A stretch of DNA of 64,000 nucleotides, taken from positions 126,001-190,000 of the forward strand of contig CAJNDS010000047.1 in NCBI GenBank assembly GCA_905221605.1. The letters run 5' to 3'. How positions within the stretch are numbered: the stretch's first letter is position 1; every line of letters begins with the position of its first letter. Under the pieces are notes generated by a model. The model had not been told where the DNA came from. It saw only the letters and a list, made by a program, of their open reading frames with translations, and did not search any database. This DNA comes from Symbiodinium natans. Lineage: Eukaryota; Sar; Dinophyceae; Suessiales; Symbiodiniaceae. Of this stretch, positions 32,999 to 42,281 are shown piece by piece. The position numbers and the translations under genes were made by a program.

Positions 32999-34001
32999 GG
33001 TTGAGGGGTTGAGAGGTGGAGGGTCGACGAGTAAGGGGTTGAGAGGGCCTGGGAAGAAAATTCGGCTGCGGATTCCTCCGGACCACCCAAACAATATGAA
33101 CCCGAAGATGGCCCCAAGCATTCAAGCTTTGAGGGTTTAGGGTTTAGGGTTTAGGGCTTCGTGTTACCCTCCCGGATATCCGGCCCAAGAACTCTGACAT
33201 TTTTTCCCGACCTACCTTCTCAGTGAGAAGGGTGAGCTGAAACAAAACGTTCAGAGTCCGCACCTTCTTTTCGAGTCGGGTGGCGATCTTTGAAATTTAG
33301 CCAGGCCCTACATTAAACCCAAAAAACCCGATTTTTAAACCCTATACCCCATATGTAAACCCGAAAAGCCTTATAAACCCTATGACCCTATAAATCCTAA
33401 ACAGTACCTTCCCCCACCCCCCTCCCCCCCCTAAACCCTAAACCCGAAACCCGAAACCCTAAACCCTAAACCCCCCCCTCCCCCGGTCGCCTCCGTACTT
33501 TGCAGGGAGGTTTAAGGGAGACACTCGCTGCATGGCAATTATAAGAATGCGCCGCCGAAGCAGGCGCAGCTTGAAACACGGTTAAGGCGGTTTAGGGTTT
33601 AGGGTTTAGGGTTCAGGGGCCTTAGGGCCGGTTCTGCAGGTTTTCTTTTTGTTTAGGGTCCTGGCGCCCGTGAGGCTCCACAGCGTGGCCAATCTGAGGA
33701 ATCCGGGGAAGCTTCTGGCCATGCTGTGTTAGAACCAATTCCCTAAACCCCAAACCCTAAGCCCTAAGCCCTAAACCCTAAACCCTAACTCTTGGCCCGG
33801 AGTTGCAGGAGTTCAGGGTGGAAGGGTTTGGGGATTCGGTTTTTAAGGTTTATAGAGCTGGGGTAGCAACCATGTCTGTTTCTGGTGTTGATACCTGCGT
33901 ACCTAAACCCTAAACCCTTAACCCCTTGTTCAGAAAGAGGGTCGCGAAGCTGAACCAAAGTGGTCTGCACATCGGATGGTCTTGGCGAACACTACGCCGC
34001 A

Positions 34002-34120
34002 ACTCTAAACCCTAAACCCTAAACCCTAAACCCTAAACCCTAAACCCTAAACCCTAAACCCTAAACCCTAAACCCTTGAGCCCTAAGCCCTAAGCCCAAA
34101 GCCCCAAACTCCAAAACCCT
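34002..34120 (-). repeat. telomeric-type array (CCCTAAA)n, about 11 units plus variant tail
   Basis: Canonical to about 34075, then CCCTAAG and CCCAAAG variants and a poly-C run. Confidence 0.93.
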
Positions 34121-34146
34121 CTACCCCCCCCCCCCCCCTCTGTACA

Positions 34147-34237
34147 ACCCCCCTAGGTTCCGCCCATGATTAGGCCCCAAAAAGGGATAATTAAGCCGAA
34201 AATTAAGGTGAATGAATGGGGGAACCTAGGGGGGTGG
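34147..34237. mobile_element. IR-G MITE-like element
   Basis: A perfect 14-bp terminal inverted repeat: CCCCCCTAGGTTCC at 34149 and GGAACCTAGGGGGG at the right. The 60-bp centre is AT-rich. Only this copy was noticed. Confidence 0.65.
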
Positions 34238-34452
34238 GGGTAGTAGGCTTTAGGGTTTAGGGTTTAGGGTTTGGGATCTTCGGAGCTTCCAAAGAGAGAC
34301 CGGCATCCGCATCCTAGATCCTCGAAACCCCACGTCCCCAAAGCCCTAAACCTATACTCCCCTTAGAACCTTATAAACAAGAAAATGTGTAATACCCTCT
34401 TGGGTTTTAGATCAACAAAAGTAAAGGAATAATCCCAAAGGGGGATATAGAA

Positions 34453-34571
34453 ACTGCTACTTTCTTAAGAACCTTTCCCTGCCCCTCGCCCCAAGAAATG
34501 AAACAGATTCTTCCTTGTAGGGGCAATCTAATATAGGGATTGTTCTCTTTGAGGGTTCTGAAGCAAATAGC
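34453..34571. mobile_element. IR-B MITE-like element
   Basis: Left CTGCTACTTTCTTAAGAACC; right arm ends GAGGGTTCTGAAGCAAATAG. No internal array. Confidence 0.6.
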
Positions 34572-35140
34572 CCTGAAACCCTAAATTACAAAACCCTCGA
34601 CCTTTTTGAAGTTCAGGGCTTGAGGGCTGAGGCATAGACCCTGACCTTGAACCCTCTTACCCAAGCCTAAACCCTTGGGCTGATTGGAGTTGAGCTCAGA
34701 AAGCCCAGAGCTCACTTACTGCAAGATGCTTACTAGGCCTACGCAGGGTTTCGGGTGTTGGGTTTAGGGTTGAGATTCCAACTCGTGCATGCGCACCCCT
34801 TTTCTTGTCGTCCAGGAAAGCACGGTGTTTCTCCGACGCCTATACCTGTTGTAGTGGGGATTTGGATGTTCAAAGACGACTCGTCCCTAAACTCTACAGC
34901 TACAAACAACAATCCACAGCCTTCAGCCATACCTCCTACCACCCTAAACCCTAAACCCTAAACCCTAAACCCTAAACCCTAAACCCTAAACCCTAAACCC
35001 TAAACCCTAAACCAGCTTTCGGGCTTTTGAGGAGATACTGAGGGTTAGCTTGGGAGTTGTGTCTTCGCGGCTGAGAAAGATTCGGGTGGAAGACGAGTCC
35101 CCAAAACCCTCCTTACCCTGAACGACAAATGGGGTTTCCG
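34572..35140. other. non-coding
   Basis: Two overlapping 67-codon frames on opposite strands (34739-34961) show no motif. The array 34941-35013 is listed separately. Confidence 0.45.
34941..35013 (-). repeat. telomeric-type array (CCCTAAA)n, 10 units
   Basis: Starts at CCTACCACCCTAAACC; perfect. Confidence 0.95.
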
Positions 35141-35270
35141 AATTTAGGAAATTAGGGTTTAGGGTTGAGGGTTTAGGGGTACCTTGTTGGGGTCCTTATT
35201 CAAAGGGAATCCTTCTATTTGGGGGGTCTTATGATAGGGGTCCCCTAGTTTCGTAAGCCCCCCAAAATAA
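35141..35270. mobile_element. IR-D MITE-like element with a short telomeric insert
   Basis: Compared with the reverse complement of 47876-47992, the left arm (GGGGTTTCCGAA) and the GTACC-TTGTTGGGGTCCTTAT segment match, but three units (TTTAGGG, TTGAGGG, TTTAGGG) sit after an AGGG at about 35156-35178. The right arm ends TAGTTTCGTAAGCCCCCC. Confidence 0.6.
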
Positions 35271-35303
35271 AGCCTGCAGTCTAGGGATAGTACAGCGGCT
35301 CTC

Positions 35304-35401
35304 ACCCTAAACCCTAAACCCTAAACCCTAAACCCCAAACCCTAAACCCTAAACCCTCAACCCTCAACCCTAAACCCTAAACCCTAAACCCTAAACCCTA
35401 G
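35304..35401 (-). repeat. telomeric-type array (CCCTAAA)n, about 14 units
   Basis: CCCCAAA and CCCTCAA variants inside. Confidence 0.95.
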
Positions 35402-36600
35402 AGAGCCCCCAAAAGTCATCGCGCGGAAAGATGAACATCTCTCAATTCCCACTCGGGTCTCCGGTGGCTCCTCTTTGAGACCGGCCGGCGTCGCCCGCTG
35501 CCGCTTAAGACTTACCGGAGGTCTTGGGGTTTAGGGTTTAGGGTTTAGGCTTTAGGGCATTTACGTTTTAGCCTGAGGGTTTGAGGCTTCGAGGGCTTGA
35601 AGGTTTTGGTACTTTTGCGGTCTTTTTGTATGGATGGGTAGCGACACGCTAAACCCTCAAACGTAAAACCTTAAACCCGAAGCCCTAGGACCTCAAACCC
35701 AGGCTTTGATAGGTCTTCAAGTAAAGTCTACATCAATGCAGAGTCTACGGGCTTAAGACTAGAAGCAATGAAGCTTTAGGGTAGGCTTGAGTGATCAAGT
35801 TCGAGGTTTGAAGGGTTTGAAAGGTTTCGGGTTTAGGGCTTAGGCTTTGGGCAGGGTTTCGGGTTTAGGGTTTAGGGCTTAGGGCTTAGGGCCTGTAAAG
35901 GATGACAGGGCCCGGCGACAGCGTGGCGGTTGCGACCCTGTACATGTCTGCAGAAGAGAGCCCTGACCCCAACAAAAGCGAAAGACCACCACAGTCCCCA
36001 CAACGGCGATGACAGCCCGCTACTCCCAAAACCCTAAACCCCAAACCCGAAAACCCTGAACCCCAAATCCGAAACCCTAAACCCGAAACCCGAAACCCTA
36101 AACCCTAAATTCGTAAACCCCGATTTGGGGAATCTCCCTGACGGGAGCATGGCATGAAAGGATTGCAGCTTCTCTCTCCGTGCTGCAGCTGTAGGACTTA
36201 GGATTTTAGGGTTTAGGGTTTTAGGGTTTAGGATTTAGGGTTTAGGGTTTGGGGTTTAGTTGCTCAGTGCTGAGTGCAGGAGCGCGCAAGGTCTGCAAAC
36301 CTTCTAGACTTCCCGCCATCAGATTTTCGCTCGCGGAGGACTCTTCCCCTCAATCTTCCAAGGTGTGGGTGTAATCCTACAGGCTGCGCTGGGGGCCCGG
36401 AGTCCCCAGATTCAACAAGGGAGGGAAAAACTTTTGAACCCCAGACCCTAAACCCTAACCCTAAACCCTAAACCCTAAACTCTGCTTCTACGATTTAGGG
36501 CTTGTCGTAGGGGCTTACACCCGAACCCCCCAAACCCTAAACCCAAATTAAACCCCAAACGGCAACCCGAAACCCAAATCCCGAACCGATCTAACCCCGC

Positions 36601-36790
36601 TTAGGGTTTAGGGTTTAGGGTTTAGGGCTTAGGGTTTAGGGTTTAGGGTTTAGGGTTTAGGGTTTAGGGTTTTGAGTTTAGGGTTTAGGGTTTAGGGTTT
36701 AGGGTTTAGGGGGTTTGGGGTTTAGGGTTTAGGGTTTAGGGGGTTTGGGGTTTAGGGTTTAGGGTTCAGGGTTTGGGGTTTAGGGTTTAT
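36601..36790 (+). repeat. telomeric-type array (TTTAGGG)n, about 27 units
   Basis: Mostly canonical, with TTTGGGG inserts twice in the second half, which makes a loose 30-bp higher-order unit. Confidence 0.93.
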
Positions 36791-36931
36791 GGTCCCGAAA
36801 CCCTAAACCCTAAGCCCTAAACCCATATGAACCCGAAACCCTCAGCCCGTAGCCCTGGTCCTGCCAGAAGACTCCCGGCGTTTGCTGCGGGTTGGCCTTC
36901 GGATTCTGGCCGTCCATGGGGGCTTCACCGG

Positions 36932-37140
36932 TTTGGGGTTTTGGGGTCTTGGGTTTTGGGGTTTTGGGTTTTTGGGGTATTTGGGGTATTTGGGGTCTTT
37001 GGGGTTTTGGGGGTTTTTGGGGTTTTTGGGGTTTTTGGGGTATTTGGGGTTTTTGGGTTTTTTGGGGTTTAAGGGGTTTAAGAGCTTTAAGGGCTTTAAG
37101 GGCTTTAAGGGGCTTAAGGGCTTTAAGGGGTTTAAGGGGT
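36932..37140 (+). repeat. T/G tract of TTTTGGGG-like units, then TTTAAGGGGC units
   Basis: TTTTGGGG, TATTTGGGG and TTTTTGGGG units to 37070, then (TTTAAGGGGC/TTTAAGGG)n to 37140. The longest example of the non-TTTAGGG G-strand variant. Confidence 0.85.
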
Positions 37141-37542
37141 TTTGGGGGCTTCAGAGGTTGAAATGGTTTCAGGGTTCAGGGCCTGTTGGAATTCTTAAGG
37201 CTCAGGTCCCCGGAGTTTCGAGGAAAGCTTCGGGGAGTTTCAAGTAAAGCGTCCAGGGGAGTTTCGTTTTTCTAGACTTTCAAGTGGGTTTAGGGTTTAG
37301 GGTTTAGGGTTTAGGGTGTAGGGCTAGCGGGTTTTAGGGCAAGTTGAGTGTTGAGGAACTCAGGGAGTTCGGAAGGGAAATGTTTGCGGTTTTAGGGTTG
37401 GGGAGGTTTATGGGTGGAAGGGCTTGGGGCGCTTCGGAGGGTGCAGGGTTTAGGGTTTAGGGCAGTTTTGGGTTTAGGGTTTAGAGTTTAGGGTTTAGGG
37501 TTTAGGGTCTAGGGCTGAGGGGGGGGCTATGTTCCGGTGTGT

Positions 37543-37596
37543 CGGGGGGGGGGGGGGGGGGGGGGGGGTGGGGGTGGGGGGGGGGGGGTGGGGGCT
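37543..37596 (+). repeat. poly-G tract
   Basis: About 50 bases, all G except four or five T. Strong quadruplex candidate and a likely assembly risk. Confidence 0.9.
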
Positions 37597-37895
37597 TGGG
37601 GGCCGCTTGAGTTCAAGGCTTAGGGCTTTGAGGGTTGAAGGCATAAGGTTGAGGCTCAGGGTTGAAAGGGTTGAAGGTTCCCTTGAATTAGGGTAAAGGG
37701 TTGAGGGTTGTTGGGTTTTGTGTTTCGGGTTTAGGGTGTTGTTGACAGTCCAGAGGCAGAACCGCGGCCAGCATTGCCAGCATTCTGCAACTCCTCCCCA
37801 AGCAAGAAACATCTGTTTTTGTCATCCACCCCCCCCCCCCCCCCCATCCCTCCCCCACCCCCTAAACCCTAAACCCTAATCCCGAAACCCTCAAA

Positions 37896-38060
37896 TGTAT
37901 GCAGCATGACTTCGGACTCTTCTCTTTTCGCTCTGCTCAGCAAGGTCTGAGGTTTGACGTCCACAAAGTGCTTTGGAAACATACCCTGGCAGGGTCTCCT
38001 CACACGAAGGGTAGACCTGACAGGTCCTGCATGAACCTTCCTGGTTCAGGCCCATATAGA
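37896..38060 (-). repeat. terminal repeat B2
   Basis: 165 bp, read as identical to B1 (offset 359). A 23-bp spacer (38061-38083) separates it from A2. CAAA precedes it at 37892-37895 and also closes A, so a 4-bp word is shared at the joints. Confidence 0.9.
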
Positions 38061-38083
38061 GCCCCTAGGGTTGGGAGGGTGGG

Positions 38084-38254
38084 TGAAGAAAAAGGAAGCC
38101 CCTCCAGGCTTCCTTTCTACTAGCACCCTCCTGGTGCTCCTGACTGTGTGCCCGCCTGGCACACTCAGATCTGTGAGCCCGGACAGCCACAGCGAAGTTA
38201 TGCTTTTCATACAATAGCACCTCACCAACCTGCCCAAGCCGTAAAGGTACCAAA
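38084..38254 (-). repeat. internal repeat A2
   Basis: 171 bp, matching A1 at 47082-47252 (offset 8998). Contains an inverted pair, GGAAGCCCCTCCAGGCTTCC, that would form a hairpin. Confidence 0.9.
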
Positions 38255-38419
38255 TGTATGCAGCATGACTTCGGACTCTTCTCTTTTCGCTCTGCTCAGC
38301 AAGGTCTGAGGTTTGACGTCCACAAAGTGCTTTGGAAACATACCCTGGCAGGGTCTCCTCACACGAAGGGTAGACCTGACAGGTCCTGCATGAACCTTCC
38401 TGGTTCAGGCCCATATAGA
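38255..38419 (-). repeat. internal repeat B1
   Basis: 165 bp, abutting A2 directly; 35 bp downstream of the Pol stop codon. Confidence 0.9.
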
Positions 38420-38453
38420 TCCCAATGAACTGTGTCCCCCAACGCACTGTGGT

Positions 38454-41400
38454 CTAGAGAAACGAGAAGACCTTGATGATAACAACATATGGCATTGAGA
38501 AGAGCCAAAGAAGGGGGGTGGTCGACGTGACTGGGAAGCAATGTCGTTGTAGCCATGGATCGTGCCGGCCCTGGCGCGATATCCCATCGCTCCAGTTATC
38601 GTCTGACGCTACCCACTCGAAGAAGCACTGCATACGCAGGCCGAAGGCTGCTGCGTGGAAGATGCCAGACATACTGTCTAGCTCCGGATTGGAGGACCGG
38701 CCCTTGATGAGGCTCATGAGGGCAGCAACGTTATCTATCCACCAAATGCCGTAGGAGCTACGGAGGAGGGATGCCCAATGCACCGTGGCCATGAGAACGA
38801 CGCAAAGTTCTAATTGGGCTATCTTAGTCGGGTGGCTGCTCCACATCTCGAAGAGGCTCGCATCAATTTCGAGGACCACTCCGCGCCGACGGCCTTGAGG
38901 GTCCACCAGGAGCGCACCTGCTCCTCCTTGGCCAGGCTGGTCTTGAGATGCATCTGAGGCTACGCAGAACCGCGGGGGAGGCTCCCCCATCAGCTTGAGC
39001 TCTCTGCGCGGCTTTGTAGCCAAGAAGGCCTGCACCAACTCCAAGGACTGCCGCAGCTCTGGGGACAGGATATCCCCTCCGAGTTTGTTGTACTGGTGTG
39101 AGCTGAGGGATTGCAGGCCAGCGCGGCCGACTTTGCCAAAGGCTCCGTGCGCCAGAAAGTTGAGGCACCCGTATAGTTTGGCTGCTTGACCATGGCCCAG
39201 CCGGCCGGATTCACGAGCTTGGGCGACCATCGCGGCTACCTTATCAACGAGCCTTTGCCTCGCCCAGAAGGTGACTTTGCCACTTTCCAATCTGGAAAGG
39301 TCGTGATGTAGCCCCAGAAATTCTCCAACCTCTGCCATGTGCTGTCGTTTGGCGGCTGCAAAAGGCGTTCCGAGCAGGCGCAGCAGTTCCCCGGCTGATG
39401 ACTGTGCCGAGGTAGCTGAGGGTGCTGGGTCTTGCAGAGACAGATCATCAAAATAGAAGCTCCCACAAATGATGAGGAGACGCCTAAGGACAGCCTGCAG
39501 GAATCTGCTATACCGATTGAAGCTGGTAACAGCGTTGGGCAATCCAAAGAGGTGGCCGAAGTAGCGGCGAAGTCGCACTTCGCCTTTTTCGTGGTCCCAA
39601 TAGGCGACCACTGTTTGCCAACTCTCCTTCGGGTCCATTGGTGTGAACCTGTAAGCCTCCGGCAGGTCCTCACCGCCTGTGAGGATACGGACTTCTCCTG
39701 GGTCGTGACCGTTGCGCATCAAAGACGAGCACAGCAGGCGGGCATGGACTCCCGGTTGCAGAGCTGTGCAGAGATCGAGCTTGTTGTGGTCCTCGCTGGC
39801 TGCGCTTTGTCCACCTGCTGCTGCATCGTCTATGACTCGCTTCTTGCCCGTCCCCTGCGTGATGCAGAATCGCGGTATCAGCCTGGCTGGCTGATCCCCA
39901 ACCAGCAGTTCCCCTGCTGAGAAACTCGGGGAGCAGAAACCAGCTGCCTCATCATGGCGGCCAGCCTCCAGGATGACATCGTCATCCGGCCCAGGCGCCA
40001 CACGTGCGACTACCTGTCGCACCTGCTGCTGCCAAGCAGAGGCGCTGGGTTCCGCCGGGATTGCGTCTCGAAACCCGAAGACGGGGACCTGTGGCGAAAG
40101 CCCGACTGCAGGGAAGCCCGTGAGCAGGCAATCCAAAAACTGAGCGTCCGGCCACTCCACGAGCATCATGAGAATGGGCACCATGGCAATGCTTCGGTTC
40201 TTGACCACGGAATATACTTCCGGGGCCTGCCTGGACCTGAGAAGCCGGTCCACATCCGACAAACGATGGACCAGTTCCTTGATTGCGCTAATGACTTCAG
40301 CACGGACTGCAGAAACCGTGTCCAGGTGTGCCCCTATGTAGTCGGACGCAAAATAAAGATCATGGTCAATCATGTGTTCCCACTCTAAAGGGGTCGGCTC
40401 ATGACGGAGTCGCAGGGCATGATCGAAGTGTCCTGACTTGCCAAGGTGGAAAGGGATGAGCGGGGGGTTAGCCGCCCTGTGCGGCCCTGCACCCGCCTGG
40501 AAGCCTAACGCCGTCTGCAGAGCCGGCCTTTCTGCTGCCGACACAAATCTCGGCGGGCACTGGCCCCATGTCCACGGGCTCTGCTTCATCCGCCAGCCAC
40601 GCCAGAGCGTGAGACAAGGCGAGTTCACGATGTCCTCAATGAATGGAAAGGGAAGCGACGCTGGGTTGGCCCTCCAGGCCATTTTCATGAAGGTGCCCTG
40701 TATGGTTTGTTGCGAAAGAAACAGGGGGGCTTGTCCAAGCACTCGAGCTCCAGCTGCCATTGCCAGTAACTTTGCCGCTTCCGAGCCGGGCGCCTCCCGG
40801 CTGTTACCTCCGACGACATAGAAGGCATAGGCTGCGCGAAGGACATCCGCATGGCAAATGATGTTTGTCGGGCAGTCGCAAACCAAAGTCTTGCCTCGGA
40901 GCTGATGCAGATCAGGAATGAGGCCCAGGCTGGGCAGGGCGTACGCAAATTGAATGGCAATCTCGGCGTGGCTGCCGTGCCTGCCCAGGAGGAAGGGGTT
41001 CCGCCAGCAAGTAGTTAACCACCTGTGAGAGAAGTGCCCTGCACCGACATAGATGTGGTCATGGGGCAGGTCATCTGAGTTGCGGTAGACCTGGTCGGCT
41101 TGCGCTCGGACGGGTACGTCTGACCTGCTGCTTGGCACCCCGGAATAGAGGCTGACTGCCTCTGCCATGAGCGTCGATGTTGTTCCACAGGTGTCATCGG
41201 TGAGCCACCTCCTGTCCGAGGAGGTATCCGTCCAAGGCATCCTTGGGCATGTGGCCAGCTTTGGCGTAGCCTGGCTGGCTAGCCTTGCCATGAGTATGCA
41301 CCACCCAGGCGCGGGCTCCTCATCCAAAAAGTCGCAGGTGGACTGGAGGTGGCCACAAAGAAGTCCACGGTGAGCCAGAATTTGCCGGGCATTACTCCGC

Positions 41401-42281
41401 AGTCGCCGTCGCCTGCGGCCACAGGCACTGAACAGGGCGCAGGGGTCGTACATCAAGTCCACGAAAAATTTGTCGCGGATGTCGCTGGCTTCCCACGGCA
41501 GCATCCATCTGATGGAATTGTGTACGCCGTCACGGAAGACGATCTTTCCCTGAGCGCAAAGGAGGTCGTGAACCAGCAAAACCTGAGCTGTGAAGCTGTC
41601 TGCCTCGCGGGCCTGCCAAGCCCGGTTGCCCATGGCCATGGGGTTGTCGATCGGGCACGAGTCGGACCGATACCTGGACGGACGCTGAAAAGTGCTGTCT
41701 TCCATCCAGGCCAATGAGCAGGTGACCTCCCCGATAAACTCCATAAGCGACTCAATGACCGCCGGCCCCGGCTGGGCGCAGGAGATGGCCTGTACAAGGC
41801 AGGGCGGGGGCCCAACAACCTCCCACCCGCATCTCCTGAAAACTTGAGCACAGAAAGACGACAAGGGCTGGCCAAAAAGTAAAAGCACAGGTTGAGAGTC
41901 AGGCACTTGGGAAAAAGGTTTTGAGCTGTAAGCGAAGGACTTTTGACACTGCGTGCGCAACGAATCCAGACGGAGTAGAGGAGAAAATTGAGTGAGCGAG
42001 CCCTGTGCAACCTCTTCAAGGCATGGCTCGAACGACTTAGCAACACTGGCTACATGGCTACCAGAGTTTGCTCGCCGCATCCCTTCAGGATCTCCAGGCG
42101 AGGGGCGCTCACGACAGGCCTCCAGCCCGTCCAGCCCCTGTAAAAAGGAAAAACAAGGTGTTGGCGACTCCGAGCAGTGGTGTGGGAGCAACTCTCCCCT
42201 GCCCGGCGACTCCGTGGCATGGCGGGGCGCCTCCCCCGCTCCTGGCTCCTTTGGAGCGTGGCGCGAGGGGGGCACCCTCTT
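38454..42281 (-). CDS. pol: Pol polyprotein: methyltransferase-like, DUF4326-like, reverse transcriptase, RNase H
   Basis: Makes element cDNA from RNA. Numbering is from a GTG at 42275; there is no ATG near the start (first at residue 66), and the frame is that of Gag beyond one TGA, so it is probably made by readthrough or an unseen join. About 128-315 resembles a degenerate C5-cytosine-methyltransferase-like region (SIRWMLPW, then DPCALFSACG and CGHLQSTCDF). About 406-482 fits DUF4326: IYVGAG, WRNPFLLGRHG, LRGKTLVCDCP, CHADVL. Reverse transcriptase is about 790-1000, with KKRVIDDA (811-818), first catalytic Asp870 in EDLPEAYR, LFGLPNAVTSFNRY (909-922) and YFDD at 941-944. RNase H is about 1101-1240, with Asp1108, Glu1156, Asp1181 and Asp1230 (NWSDGISR). 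All key residues are present, so it looks functional. Length 1273 codons. No aspartic protease or DDE integrase is seen. Confidence 0.88.
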   Translation of the reverse strand, partial: KRVPPSRHAPKEPGAGEAPRHATESPGRGELLPHHCSESPTPCFSFLQGLDGLEACRERPSPGDPEGMRRANSGSHVASVAKSFEPCLEEVAQGSLTQFSPLLRLDSLRTQCQKSFAYSSKPFSQVPDSQPVLLLFGQPLSSFCAQVFRRCGWEVVGPPPCLVQAISCAQPGPAVIESLMEFIGEVTCSLAWMEDSTFQRPSRYRSDSCPIDNPMAMGNRAWQAREADSFTAQVLLVHDLLCAQGKIVFRDGVHNSIRWMLPWEASDIRDKFFVDLMYDPCALFSACGRRRRRLRSNARQILAHRGLLCGHLQSTCDFLDEEPAPGWCILMARLASQATPKLATCPRMPWTDTSSDRRWLTDDTCGTTSTLMAEAVSLYSGVPSSRSDVPVRAQADQVYRNSDDLPHDHIYVGAGHFSHRWLTTCWRNPFLLGRHGSHAEIAIQFAYALPSLGLIPDLHQLRGKTLVCDCPTNIICHADVLRAAYAFYVVGGNSREAPGSEAAKLLAMAAGARVLGQAPLFLSQQTIQGTFMKMAWRANPASLPFPFIEDIVNSPCLTLWRGWRMKQSPWTWGQCPPRFVSAAERPALQTALGFQAGAGPHRAANPPLIPFHLGKSGHFDHALRLRHEPTPLEWEHMIDHDLYFASDYIGAHLDTVSAVRAEVISAIKELVHRLSDVDRLLRSRQAPEVYSVVKNRSIAMVPILMMLVEWPDAQFLDCLLTGFPAVGLSPQVPVFGFRDAIPAEPSASAWQQQVRQVVARVAPGPDDDVILEAGRHDEAAGFCSPSFSAGELLVGDQPARLIPRFCITQGTGKKRVIDDAAAGGQSAASEDHNKLDLCTALQPGVHARLLCSSLMRNGHDPGEVRILTGGEDLPEAYRFTPMDPKESWQTVVAYWDHEKGEVRLRRYFGHLFGLPNAVTSFNRYSRFLQAVLRRLLIICGSFYFDDLSLQDPAPSATSAQSSAGELLRLLGTPFAAAKRQHMAEVGEFLGLHHDLSRLESGKVTFWARQRLVDKVAAMVAQARESGRLGHGQAAKLYGCLNFLAHGAFGKVGRAGLQSLSSHQYNKLGGDILSPELRQSLELVQAFLATKPRRELKLMGEPPPRFCVASDASQDQPGQGGAGALLVDPQGRRRGVVLEIDASLFEMWSSHPTKIAQLELCVVLMATVHWASLLRSSYGIWWIDNVAALMSLIKGRSSNPELDSMSGIFHAAAFGLRMQCFFEWVASDDNWSDGISRQGRHDPWLQRHCFPVTSTTPLLWLFSMPYVVIIKVFSFL

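Larger units (their letters stand above)
30397..34146. other. non-coding; microsatellite, a GGTTCGTGGGCAT repeat and arrays
   Basis: No gene seen. A TA-rich microsatellite at 30399-30460; a loose 25-30 bp repeat containing ACGGTTCGTGGGCATAGGC at 30490-30620; G-strand block 31767-31830; C-strand 32246-32276; TA-rich tract 32725-32765; G-strand 33133-33158 and 33591-33618; C-strand 33430-33470, 33750-33790. Poly-C at 31652-31676. Confidence 0.55.
35402..37891. other. non-coding; G-strand arrays, T/G tract and poly-G
   Basis: No gene seen. Short arrays: G 35526-35552, 35820-35890, 36201-36260, 37286-37320, 37465-37515; C 36040-36108, 36446-36480, 37861-37891. Long frames at 36827-37247 only translate the T/G tract (Gly/Phe/Leu repeats). 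Confidence 0.55.

Noticed and set aside
36827-37247. Gly/Phe/Leu repeat proteins of 81-121 residues
   Set aside because: They only translate the TTTTGGGG-like tract.
37892-38419. A simple tandem duplication or LTR pair
   Set aside because: The order B2-A2-B1 with a distant A1 and an internal recombinase fits split direct repeats better; A and B never occur together at the left end of the coding part.
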